Positions 17,510 through 26,700 of a DNA stretch of 64,000 nt are shown here, in pieces. A program made the translations under genes and the position numbers. The notes under the pieces are model-generated. The model was given only the letters and a program-made list of their open reading frames with translations. It made no database searches and was not told the origin of the DNA. Each line of letters starts with the position of its first letter. Positions within the stretch are counted from its first letter, which is position 1. Where the stretch lies: assembly GCA_020636495.1 (NCBI GenBank), contig JACJXQ010000008.1:2852001-2916000 (forward strand), in the 5' to 3' direction. The DNA comes from Chitinophagales bacterium. Its GTDB lineage: Bacteria; Bacteroidota; Bacteroidia; Chitinophagales; Chitinophagaceae.

Positions 17510-17923
17510 ATGCGCAAGATCGCGGTCATATTGCTATTGTCAATTTATGGTTTAGGCACACTTATACTGCCTGATAGCGACTTTGCGTACCTCTGCCACC
17601 TGCCCGATATGTACGAGCAATGCAGAGCAGAAGATCCAGACATCAACCCCGCTGATTTTGTTTTTGAGCATTTACTCAATCTGGAAGATGTTATCAGCCA
17701 TTTTGAACATGAGGACGATAACAACGAGACTGAACTACCGCATCAGCCTTACCATTCATCGCAGCCGGTACCACAGGTTGTTATTGCCCTGAGCCAACCC
17801 ATACAAGTCATTTGTATACCACAAATTATCTCAGATGGCGATGACAGCGGATTCCCGATACTAAACGACAAACATCTTGCATCCGGCTACCTGTCACGTA
17901 TTTTCCACCCTCCCATTGTTTAA
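17510..17923 (+). CDS. Small His/Asp-rich exported protein ending IFHPPIV
   Basis: A 137-residue protein from the ATG at 17510; a TTG 18 bp upstream is a weaker start. The N-terminus is a hydrophobic segment (KIAVILLLSIYGLGTLILP), then LCHLPDMYEQC, an acidic helix, and a His/Asp/Glu-rich stretch (ISHFEHEDDNNETELPHQPY) that could bind metal. It ends SRIFHPPIV. The same C-terminal IFHPP occurs in the first protein of the copper-type operon at 42.06 kb. It heads a same-strand cluster with a PepSY-like protein gene (69 bp downstream) and a TonB receptor gene. Metal-related role inferred from composition and context. Confidence 0.65.
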   Translation: MRKIAVILLLSIYGLGTLILPDSDFAYLCHLPDMYEQCRAEDPDINPADFVFEHLLNLEDVISHFEHEDDNNETELPHQPYHSSQPVPQVVIALSQPIQVICIPQIISDGDDSGFPILNDKHLASGYLSRIFHPPIV

Positions 17924-17992
17924 TTGTGTCATTTCAACAAGCGGCAAACACTTGCGGCTATAATTATTTCTTACACAATTAAATCAATAACA

Positions 17993-18415
17993 ATGAGATC
18001 AATATTAATGGTATTGGCAGCTATATTCATGCTGGCCGGTACAACATATGCGGGCGAAAAAACAAATGTCCCTGCAGCAGTAAGAGAAGCATTCCAAAAA
18101 ACGTACCCGGGAGCCGAAAAGCTGAAATGGGATAAAGAAGACGGGCGCTTCGAAGCATCATTCGAATATAAAGAACAGGAAATGTCCGTCCTCTACAATG
18201 CCAATGGCACCGTAGCCGAAACTGAAACAGAGATACCTGTTACTGACCTGCCAAAAGAGGCTTACAAATATGCCTCAGGAAAAGGCAAGGTAAAAGAAGC
18301 GGCAAAGATCGTCAGTGCCGATGGCACAGTTACCTATGAAGCTGAGGTAGGCAAGAGCGATCTTATTTTTGACGACAACGGCAATTTCTTACAGGAAAAA
18401 ACAGACAAAGAATAA
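17993..18415 (+). CDS. Periplasmic PepSY-like protein
   Basis: A 140-residue exported protein starting at the ATG at 17993, which gives the signal peptide MRSILMVLAAIFMLAGTTYA. The mature part carries the PepSY-like (BLIP-like) pattern of two related halves: VPAAVREAFQKTYPGAEKLKW with FEASFEYKEQEMSVLYNANG, then ITDLPKEAYKY-type helix with VTYEAEVGKSDLIFDDNG. Such proteins are common next to TonB receptors and sensor systems in this phylum, with no defined activity. It lies between the IFHPP protein gene and the receptor gene. Confidence 0.75.
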   Translation: MRSILMVLAAIFMLAGTTYAGEKTNVPAAVREAFQKTYPGAEKLKWDKEDGRFEASFEYKEQEMSVLYNANGTVAETETEIPVTDLPKEAYKYASGKGKVKEAAKIVSADGTVTYEAEVGKSDLIFDDNGNFLQEKTDKE

Positions 18416-18436
18416 GGTATAACATGTTTTGATCAT

Positions 18437-18461
18437 ACCGGGCTGCATACAGCAGCCCGGT
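18437..18461 (+). other. Strong intercistronic hairpin
   Basis: ACCGGGCTGC and GCAGCCCGGT form a perfect 10-bp GC-rich stem with loop ATACA between the PepSY-like gene and the TonB receptor gene. No T run follows (TACACTTATT), so it is not a complete intrinsic terminator. It could partly attenuate transcription or protect the upstream mRNA end. Confidence 0.6.
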
Positions 18462-18504
18462 TACACTTATTATGATGTGTTTATCCCGCAAAAAACAATT
18501 TTAA

Positions 18505-20667
18505 ATGAAACGATATTTCATATGGATATTCCTGTGCCTTGTAGTCAATACCGTCACAGCACAGGAACAAATAACCGTTAATATAAAAGACAAGAATACA
18601 AATGAACCCGTTGAGCTTGTCATCATAGCAACAGGCAATAAATGGCTGGGTACTACCGACGGCAAAGGGAATGCACAGATAAAACTACCGGAAGGTAGTC
18701 ATAAGCTGCATTGCACCCTTTTGGGCTACAACGACCTGGATACTACCATAACAACTCCTGCTAAAGGCACATTGCAACTGTATATTTCGTCGGGCAGTAA
18801 TGCTATGGACGAGGTAACAATTGTCGCCTCTACCCGCAACAACCAGGCAATAGAAAACAGCCCCATGAAAATAGAAGTACTGGGGCTGGAGGAAATGAAC
18901 GAAGAGTCAGGCATTAAGCCCGGTAATATTGCCAGTATACTGGGCGATGTCAGTGGTGTGCAGATACAACAGACATCCGCTACGTCAGGCAACAGCAATG
19001 TGCGCGTACAGGGGCTTGACGGCAGGTATACACAAATACTGCGCGATGGTATGCCACTCTTTGATGGTTTTGCGGGAGGCTTCGGTATTCTAACCATTCC
19101 TCCGCTCGACCTGAAACAACTGGAGCTGATAAAAGGCTCTGCCAGTACACTGTATGGCGGGGGTGCAATTGCCGGATTGATCAACCTGATATCCAAACGT
19201 CCGTCATATAAACAGGAATTGGATGCGCTGGTCAATTACACGTCGCTGAAAGAGTTCAATGTGAACATGTATACAGCAAAGAGGGGTAAGAAATTTGGCT
19301 ATAACCTGTTTGCCGGGTATACTAACCAACAACCGGTTGACGTGAATAAAGACGGTTTCAGCGACCTGCCGGATGGAAATAGTATTGTTGTCCATCCCAA
19401 ACTGTTCTACTATCCGTCTGATAGAACGCTGATTCTGGTTGGCTACACCGGTTCTTTCGATACCCGCAAAGGAGGAGATATGAACTTGCTCAGTGGCCAT
19501 GCCGATGCTGTACACAGCTATTACCAAAGTAATAAGTCGCAAAGGCATACAGGCGAATATATAATTGAACACTTCTACGCCAACCAGGCCAAACTAACGG
19601 TAAAAGGCAACATGAGTTCTTTCAACATGGAACAGGATGAAAAGAAATATGCGGTACAAGGCGATCAACTCAGCTATTACGATGAAGTATCGGTATATAA
19701 GCCTTTTAGCAGCAGCGACCTGGTGGCAGGTGTCAACATTGTAGGCAACAACTACCGGACTGTAACCCCGGACACAGCTATGCTCAAAACTTACGGCAAC
19801 TTTACAGCCGGTATGTTCGGGCAATACAGCCTGCGCATAAAGGAAAACACTACTATCGAAACCGGGCTCAGGCTGGACAGGCACAACCGGTATGGCTGGT
19901 TCCTGTTGCCGCGTGTGGCTGTGTTTCACAGGTTCAACCAACACTGGGCTATGCGCGCAGGTTATGGCAGGGGTTACAAAAACCCTAACCCCCTGGTGCA
20001 GCAAACACTTCAGTATAATACACTAAGCCTGTTGCCGCTCAGCAGCACGGTCAACCCTGAATTATCTTCAGGCTACAATGCCGGCCTGAATTATAAAAAA
20101 GAATGGAGCGAACACACATCACTGTTCATCAACCAATCATTCTTTCTTACGCAGGTCAATAAGCCGATACTGTTCATCACAGATGCCATCGGCAATGTTG
20201 GCCTGGTGAATGCAGGCAAACCAATTGTCACCAAAGGTTTTGACACTTATGTAAAAGTCGGACTGAAAAGCTGGGAACTGTACCTGGGCTATACTTATAC
20301 CGATGCACAAAACACATATGCTACAGGCAACAACTTTATACCGTTAACGCCGCGCAACCGTGCCGCGGCTGTTGTGGTCAGGGAGATCGGTGAGGCATGG
20401 CGTTTCGGGCTCGAGGGCTCTTACACAGGTAGTCAATACAGGTATGATTATACCAAAACACCCGGTTATATGTTCCTTGCATTAATGATATCCCGCAATA
20501 TTGCAGAACATATTACGATAGTACTCAATTGCGAGAACCTGCTCGACTACAGGATGAGCAGGGTGGAATCGTTATATACGGGTACAATATCCAACCCCAC
20601 ATTCAAACCATTATGGGCACCCATAGACGGTCGTGTGGTAAACCTGTCTGTCAGGTGGAAACTATAG
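18505..20667 (+). CDS. TonB-dependent outer-membrane receptor
   Basis: A 720-residue outer-membrane active transporter. Residues 1-19 are a signal peptide. Residues about 20-105 form a CarboxypepD_reg-like domain (ITVNIKDKNTNEPVE, WLGTTDGKGNAQIKLPEG, LLGYNDLDTTI). The plug covers about 120-232 (NIASILGDVSGVQIQQT, NVRVQGLDGRYTQILRDGMP, LIKGSASTLYGGGAIAGLIN). The rest is the beta-barrel, ending VVNLSVRWKL with a C-terminal hydrophobic residue. It is of the siderophore/cobalamin/metal receptor type and not a 1000-residue SusC. Substrate unknown; the His-rich protein upstream hints at a metal chelate. Confidence 0.9.
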   Translation: MKRYFIWIFLCLVVNTVTAQEQITVNIKDKNTNEPVELVIIATGNKWLGTTDGKGNAQIKLPEGSHKLHCTLLGYNDLDTTITTPAKGTLQLYISSGSNAMDEVTIVASTRNNQAIENSPMKIEVLGLEEMNEESGIKPGNIASILGDVSGVQIQQTSATSGNSNVRVQGLDGRYTQILRDGMPLFDGFAGGFGILTIPPLDLKQLELIKGSASTLYGGGAIAGLINLISKRPSYKQELDALVNYTSLKEFNVNMYTAKRGKKFGYNLFAGYTNQQPVDVNKDGFSDLPDGNSIVVHPKLFYYPSDRTLILVGYTGSFDTRKGGDMNLLSGHADAVHSYYQSNKSQRHTGEYIIEHFYANQAKLTVKGNMSSFNMEQDEKKYAVQGDQLSYYDEVSVYKPFSSSDLVAGVNIVGNNYRTVTPDTAMLKTYGNFTAGMFGQYSLRIKENTTIETGLRLDRHNRYGWFLLPRVAVFHRFNQHWAMRAGYGRGYKNPNPLVQQTLQYNTLSLLPLSSTVNPELSSGYNAGLNYKKEWSEHTSLFINQSFFLTQVNKPILFITDAIGNVGLVNAGKPIVTKGFDTYVKVGLKSWELYLGYTYTDAQNTYATGNNFIPLTPRNRAAAVVVREIGEAWRFGLEGSYTGSQYRYDYTKTPGYMFLALMISRNIAEHITIVLNCENLLDYRMSRVESLYTGTISNPTFKPLWAPIDGRVVNLSVRWKL

Positions 20668-20694
20668 CCATATTGGCAAACTATACCGATAATG

Positions 20695-20731
20695 CAAAGA
20701 GCAGCGGGCGTAGGAGTTCGCTGCTCTTTTG
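20695..20731 (+). terminator. Terminator after the TonB receptor gene
   Basis: AAGAGCAGCG pairs with CGCTGCTCTT across a 12-base loop, followed by TT, 28 bp after the stop codon. Confidence 0.75.
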
Positions 20732-21176
20732 CCATTGCAACATTTGTTTATAACAATAATTTTATGTATATTTGATGCAATTGACAGCGTATGAATTTGT
20801 GGCAATTATATATGGACAACGAATTATCAAAACAATAATTTACTCAGGCTATATTACCTATTAAGCAATTAACAATACATAACCGCATTTCAATGCATGA
20901 AAAAACACCTATGACAACGTCAAAACCTGGAAAACAAACAGCAATTGATAATGAGAACGTTACAATATTAGTGAAAGAAAAAAGGTACACCCCTACCCAA
21001 AAACGATACAAAACGATACAAAACAACACGATTCTTTGGCTGCAATGTTACCGGGGAGATACGCTGTTGTAGCTTAGTTATACATTACAAATAATACCAA
21101 CCATGAAAAGAACAGGGTCAATACATGCAACATTTCTTCAGGAGATCAAAATTATCCCTTCACCTTTTGCCAAAGG
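20732..21176 (+). other. Long AT-rich intergenic region
   Basis: About 500 bp between the receptor terminator and the E1 dehydrogenase gene. It contains TATATTTG near 20765 (a TAnnTTTG match with no obvious gene just after it), an imperfect tandem repeat ACGATACAAA at about 21002-21022, and one possible 59-codon gene listed separately. No tRNA, rRNA or mobile-element feature is seen. Confidence 0.5.
20893..21072 (+). CDS. Possible short gene, 59 residues, uncertain
   Basis: ATG at 20893 to TAG at 21072, with a second in-frame ATG at 20911. The product would be basic and polar (TPTQKRYKTIQNNTILWLQC) with no signal peptide or helix pattern. The tandem ACGATACAAA repeat falls inside it. The only support is the open frame and a TATATTTG about 120 bp upstream. 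It may not be a gene. Confidence 0.2.
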   Translation: MHEKTPMTTSKPGKQTAIDNENVTILVKEKRYTPTQKRYKTIQNNTILWLQCYRGDTLL

Positions 21177-21210
21177 TTTTGTAATTTATACCTCTTACAA
21201 GTTACCTTTG
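21177..21210 (+). promoter_or_regulatory. Promoter of the fused E1 dehydrogenase gene
   Basis: TTTTG at 21177-21181 and TACCTTTG at 21203-21210 match the Bacteroidota -33 and -7 elements with a 21-bp spacer. The ATG follows 24 bp after the -7 element. Confidence 0.7.
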
Positions 21211-21234
21211 TACTAATTATTAGACGAATAGAAT

Positions 21235-23628
21235 ATGTTGCAGGAAGCTACTACACAACAAGATAACAGGCTCTCGTTCGACGAGTTCAAGAGCGAAGTG
21301 TTGCAGGACTACCGACTGGCAGTAGCCAGCCGCGAGGCCAGCCTGATAGGCCGTAAAGAGGTGTTGACGGGAAAAGCCAAGTTCGGCATATTCGGCGATG
21401 GTAAAGAACTGGCGCAGATAGCCGCTTCAAAATGTATGCAGCCCGGCGACATACGCGCGGGATATTATCGCGATCAGACCCTGATGTTTGCCACAGGCAT
21501 GAGTGATATGGACAAATTCTTTGCCCAGCTTTATGCCACTACAGATATAGATAAAGAGCCCGCCTCCGCCGGGCGTATGATGAACGGCCACTACGGCACC
21601 AGGTGGATAGACGAAAAAGGCGACTGGGTAGACCTGACAAAGGCGCCGCAATCGTCCAGCGACGTTTCGCCTACGGCGGGTCAGATGGTACGTGCACTCG
21701 GCCTGGCATTTGCTTCAAAATGCTACCGCAATGTAAAAGAGCTGGAAAAAGGTTTTGAGAAATTCTCAAATGGCGGCAACGAAGTAGTATTCTGTACCAT
21801 AGGCGATGCTTCTACCTCTGAGGGTCCTTTCTGGGAAACAGTAAATGCAGCTGGCGTATTACAGGTGCCATTGGCCATATTTGTCTGGGACGATGGCTAC
21901 GGAATTTCTGTACCACGTAAATATCAAACCACTAAAAACTCTATTTCTGATGCCCTGGCTGGTATGCAGTGGGAGGACAACAAAGGTGGTATGCACATAT
22001 ACAAAGTGAAAGGCTGGGATTATGCCGGGCTCGTTGAGACCTTCCAGCGTGGTATTGCCAAAGCCCGCGAAACACATACGCCGGCTATCTTCCACGTGCA
22101 GGAGGTTACACAGCCTCAGGGCCACTCTACTTCAGGCTCGCACGAGCGCTACAAGAGCAAGGAGCGCCTGGAATGGGAAAAAGAGCATGACTGTATACTG
22201 AAAATGCGCAAATTCATCCTTGACAACCAGATAGCAGAAGAAGCTGAGGTAGAAGAGATAGAAGCAGAAGCTAAAGAAGAAGCACGCAAGGCAAAACAAA
22301 GGGCATGGGACGCATTCATCACCCCCATCATGCAGGAGGTGCAGCAGGCAAGCACTTTGTGCAACCAGCTGGTATATGAAGCCGGAGATAATGCATTGAA
22401 GATATCTAAACTGGTAAAGGACCTGAATGCTATCCGAGAGCCTATACGTAAAGACATTCTACAAACCATCAACAGGGCACTAAGACTGGCTGATGGCAAC
22501 GGCCAGGCATCACGCACGCTGCGCAACTATTACGATACATTACTTAACGAATCAAAGGAGCGTTATTCTTCGCACCTTTATTCTGAGTCACAATACAGCG
22601 CTATGAAAGTACCGGAGGTAAAACCGGTGCTGGATAGCGAAAAATCGCTGAACGGGTACGAGATACTCAACCAGTTCTTCGATATGACCTTTGAGAACAA
22701 CCCGGCTGTATTTGCCTTTGGTGAGGACCTGGGTAAAATAGGCGACGTGAACCAGGGTTTTGCAGGTTTGCAGGACAAATACGGCGAGCTGCGCATATTT
22801 GACACTGGTATCCGCGAAAATACCATCATAGGCCAGGGCATAGGCATGGCACAGCGCGGACTGCGCCCTATAGCAGAGATACAGTATCTGGACTACCTGC
22901 TGTATGGCCTTCAGCCGCTCAGCGACGATGTATCGACTATGCTGTATCGTACACGCGGTGGCCAGAAATGCCCGCTGATAGTGCGTACACGTGGCCACAG
23001 GCTGGAAGGTATCTGGCACAGCGGCTCACCTATGGGTATGATACTCAACAGCATCAGGGGTATGTACCTATGCGTGCCACGCAATATGACACAGGCAGCA
23101 GGTATGTACAATACGCTGCTGAAAGCCGACGAGCCTGCCATAGTAATAGAATGCCTGAATGGCTACCGTCTGAAAGAGCAGGTGCCCACCAATATGGCCG
23201 AAATGACCATACCCATGGGTATACCCGAAGTTATCCGCGAGGGCGATGATGTGACCATAGTATCTTATGGCTCTACCCTCAGGGTAATAGAAGAGGCCAT
23301 TGACAATTACCTGGAGCCGGCAGGTATCAGTTGCGAGGTAATTGACGTTCGCACGCTCCTCCCCTTCGATGTGAACCATATGATACTGGAGTCGCTGAAA
23401 AAGACCAACAGGATCGTATTTGTTGATGAGGACGTTCCCGGTGGAGCAACCGCATACATGTTCCAGCATGTGATGGAAAAACAAGGTGGCTACCGCTGGC
23501 TGGATGTAGCACCACGCACCATTAGCGCACAGGCCCACCGCCCCGCTTACGCTACTGACGGTGACTACTTCTCAAAGCCCAATGCTGAAGACATAGCCAC
23601 GGTGATAGAAGAAATGATGGCAGAATAG
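21235..23628 (+). CDS. Fused alpha/beta E1 subunit of a 2-oxoacid (branched-chain type) dehydrogenase
   Basis: The thiamine-diphosphate E1 component that decarboxylates a 2-oxoacid and hands the acyl group to the lipoyl E2. Alpha and beta subunits are one 797-residue chain. The alpha part spans about 1-360: IGDASTSEGPFWE with the ThDP-binding GDG-like motif near 190, VWDDGYGISVPRKYQT, and a phosphorylation-loop-like QPQGHSTSGSHERYKS. A Glu/Lys-rich helical linker follows (about 330-360). The beta part spans about 465-797: FAFGEDLGKIGDVNQGF, GIRENTIIGQGIGMA, DVRTLLPFD, VFVDEDVPGGATAYM. Branched-chain 2-oxoacid or pyruvate are both possible. E2 and E3 genes are not in the window. Confidence 0.9.
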   Translation: MLQEATTQQDNRLSFDEFKSEVLQDYRLAVASREASLIGRKEVLTGKAKFGIFGDGKELAQIAASKCMQPGDIRAGYYRDQTLMFATGMSDMDKFFAQLYATTDIDKEPASAGRMMNGHYGTRWIDEKGDWVDLTKAPQSSSDVSPTAGQMVRALGLAFASKCYRNVKELEKGFEKFSNGGNEVVFCTIGDASTSEGPFWETVNAAGVLQVPLAIFVWDDGYGISVPRKYQTTKNSISDALAGMQWEDNKGGMHIYKVKGWDYAGLVETFQRGIAKARETHTPAIFHVQEVTQPQGHSTSGSHERYKSKERLEWEKEHDCILKMRKFILDNQIAEEAEVEEIEAEAKEEARKAKQRAWDAFITPIMQEVQQASTLCNQLVYEAGDNALKISKLVKDLNAIREPIRKDILQTINRALRLADGNGQASRTLRNYYDTLLNESKERYSSHLYSESQYSAMKVPEVKPVLDSEKSLNGYEILNQFFDMTFENNPAVFAFGEDLGKIGDVNQGFAGLQDKYGELRIFDTGIRENTIIGQGIGMAQRGLRPIAEIQYLDYLLYGLQPLSDDVSTMLYRTRGGQKCPLIVRTRGHRLEGIWHSGSPMGMILNSIRGMYLCVPRNMTQAAGMYNTLLKADEPAIVIECLNGYRLKEQVPTNMAEMTIPMGIPEVIREGDDVTIVSYGSTLRVIEEAIDNYLEPAGISCEVIDVRTLLPFDVNHMILESLKKTNRIVFVDEDVPGGATAYMFQHVMEKQGGYRWLDVAPRTISAQAHRPAYATDGDYFSKPNAEDIATVIEEMMAE

Positions 23629-23655
23629 AAAATAACACAGAATACTTATTAATAG

Positions 23656-23682
23656 AAAAAGGAGCCCGGTGGCTCCTTTTTT
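23656..23682 (+). terminator. Terminator after the E1 dehydrogenase gene
   Basis: AAAAAGGAGCC pairs with GGCTCCTTTTT around loop CGGT, 27 bp after the stop codon, with the T run included. Confidence 0.9.
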
Positions 23683-23709
23683 ATTGGTGGTATCTTATGT
23701 CCTGGAAAC

Positions 23710-23738
23710 ACAAAGCCCGCTCCGGGAGCGGGCTTTGT
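23710..23738 (-). terminator. Terminator of the convergent M43 protease gene
   Basis: ACAAAGCCCGCTC and GAGCGGGCTTTGT form a 13-bp perfect stem with a 3-base loop, 20 bp beyond the stop codon of the minus-strand gene. The T run on the minus strand is short (TTTGT), but position and stem strength fit a terminator. Confidence 0.75.
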
Positions 23739-23758
23739 TATCTCTGTTTCAATTGTTC

Positions 23759-26700
23759 TTATTTATTACCAACAGTCACTTTGAAAGTACCTACTTTTCC
23801 TTCAGCATCTTTCAGCAGCAGGAAGTAGTTGCCGGCAGGCATGCTACCAAGGCTCAATTCTTTCTTAGAGACACCTGTTACCTGGTCGCGGAGCACCACC
23901 TGGCCTATTGAGTTCAGGATATCTATCCTGTAGCTAACTGATTTTCCATGCCAATCCAGTACCACTTTGTCTGATGTCGGGTTAGGATATACTTCCATAC
24001 CATTCAGGTCAATACCTGTGATATCCAGCAATGTGATACGCAGGATGTTTGATGGCGGAGACCAGCAACCATTGTTGTTGGTCACAGCCCAGTAAGCACC
24101 TATAGTATCAGGATAGGTAGTATTCTTGAAGTTAACCGTATCCTGGCCTTTAGGACCAAACCATACAAATGAGCTATCAAAATTCGTATGGATCATGTTA
24201 CCTATCAGCGATATAACCGGTGCCTTAGGTGTAGTCGAACGAACCATAATGAACGGTTGAGAATAAACCGTATCCGGTAGGTAACAACCATTATCCGTCT
24301 GGTTAGCACGTACCATTAATATATTACCATTCTGCATTGAGCTGCTACTGAACACATTACCCGTAGTAGCCTGGAACCCGTTAATGATCCACGCATAGTC
24401 AGGAGCTGTACCCAGATCTGTAGCTGTAGCGGTAAGTTCGATCAGGGAATCCAGACAGCCCGGGTTCTTACCTGTTGTAACGGCTATTGAAACCGTTGGC
24501 CTTTTACTTGGCGTGATCAACATGGTAATGAAATTAGACGTATCGTGCGGGTTGGCTACACATGAGTCTGTAGCTATCAACACGCATTGAACCCTTTGGT
24601 TATTTCTTAATGAATCTGTCACATATATCGGAGAAGTAGCAGTGTTAATAGCGATACCATCTACCAACCACTGGAATGTCGGGTTTTTACCTGCATTGCT
24701 GGTGTTAGCACTGAATATAAGCGGTTTGCCCTGGCATGCAGGATTCGTACCTGTTGTTTGCGCAATAGTAATATCTGCTGTGATTTTCTCGTGTATTACA
24801 GCTATCGGTGCAGAAGTTACTGTTGTCGGAGATGCACAAGGCGAATTTGATGTCATGATCACCCTTACCTGGTCGTTGTGCTTCAATGTTGAAGTATTGA
24901 AGTTTACGCCTGTTGCACCTACTACAGGGTTACCATTCACTGTCCACTGGTAGGTAGGCGCTGTACCGCCTGTAGTAGGCGTTACCGTAAACTGCAATGC
25001 CTGGCCGGCACATCCCGGGTTGGTACCTATCGTCAATGCTATATTAGCGACAGGTGTTTTAGTCGTGTATTGTATCTGTATTCCATTTGAAATAGCATAT
25101 CCGGGGTCGGAACAAGGGGAAGAAGCACTTGACTCCATCCTTACCGTTATCGTTTCTCCGCCGCGTGCATATGCTCTGAATGTTGGCCCTGTAGCACCGG
25201 TAATATTAGTACCATTAGACATCCATTGGTATGTAGGAGAGCCCCCCGGGTTCACATTACTAACTACAGAAAGTGTCACTGTATCATCAATACAGGTTGG
25301 GTTGGTTCCACCTGTCACACCAATTGTAACTGCCGGGGCGATCGTAGTTCTGCGTTCAACAACAATTGAATCGCTCACAGTGTCAACACCGCAAAGATTA
25401 GCGTAGTACATCTGAACCATTACCGTATCCTTATCATTAAAGATGTTGCTCATCAGGGAGTCATTGGTCTGACCTGATAACAGTGTATGGTTGATGAACC
25501 ATTGATACCCTATCACAGTAGTGCCTGAAGATGGACTTGCATGGAATGTAAGTGTAGTACCATAGCATGAAGGGTTACCACCGGTAGGTGGGTTGCCTAT
25601 TGATACAGACGCTGTTGAAGAGCTTGTACCATATATCAACACTTCATAATCTTCAGTCTGTCCATACAGTCTGTTGCTGCAAGAGTCTATATAACCTGAT
25701 GTGTTATCAGAAATTACGCGCATACGTATAGGCGTACAACTGGTAGCTGTATAGGGCACTGTAAAAGTAACTGTGTGCACCGAACCGCCAGACAGGTCTT
25801 GAATGGCCAACCTTTCGCCGGAAGAATTACCTAGTATACCATCATTATTATAATCTATGAACGCAGCACCTTTATCATTAAAGTTCGATCTGATGGTCAG
25901 GGTATAGCTTTTACCGGCAACCAGGGAAACCCTGTGCTGACATGTATAGTCCCTGTAACTGATATTACCGTCTGCATTATAATCACCATAGCCATCACCT
26001 TGAACATCCATGTATACCCTTGTACCAGGGCTGGCATCTGTTATAGATACCTCGCGAGGTCCAGATTGACGGTTATTTGAAGAATTGGTAATACCCGGAA
26101 CGCAAACCGATGGCAGAGAAGTAGTTGGCAGCGGTAGAGAGGCAGATGAAGATATCAATGTAGAACGATCATTTATTATTGCTCCTATGAACCTGTCACG
26201 CTGATCAGGTGTAAACCTATCTGTACAGTTAGCGTAGTTCATGATATTTTTTGCAGTAGCGTCACCAAATGTAGTGCTGGTACACGCGTTGGACTGTCCT
26301 GAGTAACAAGTGCCGGGGCCATACTGGTAGTGAGGCTCGGTATCGCAACAACGGTCGCCCTGTGTAGCACAATTTGTGTTGGTAGGGCATGTGTTTGTAG
26401 AGGGATTACTTGCTTCAAAAGTATGGTAAAGGAAGAAAGCGTGACCCAATTCGTGAGGTAAGGTAGTTTTACCTGTATTCATCTGAGATGCCAGCATGAT
26501 GGTACCATCCACACCTGCGGATGCGCCCGGGAAATAAGCATATCCCGCAACGAATGAACCACTTGTACCGGGATAACCATCCACACCATCTATCTTGTTC
26601 ACCACCCAGATATTGTAATACCTGTCATTAGGCCATACACTCAAGGCTTTAAGAGCCGGATCACTCACACCACCACTTGAGCTTCTGTTCACACCATCTG

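Noticed and set aside
21103..21216. A 37-codon frame just upstream of the E1 dehydrogenase gene
   Set aside because: It runs through the predicted -33/-7 promoter elements and has no protein-like features.
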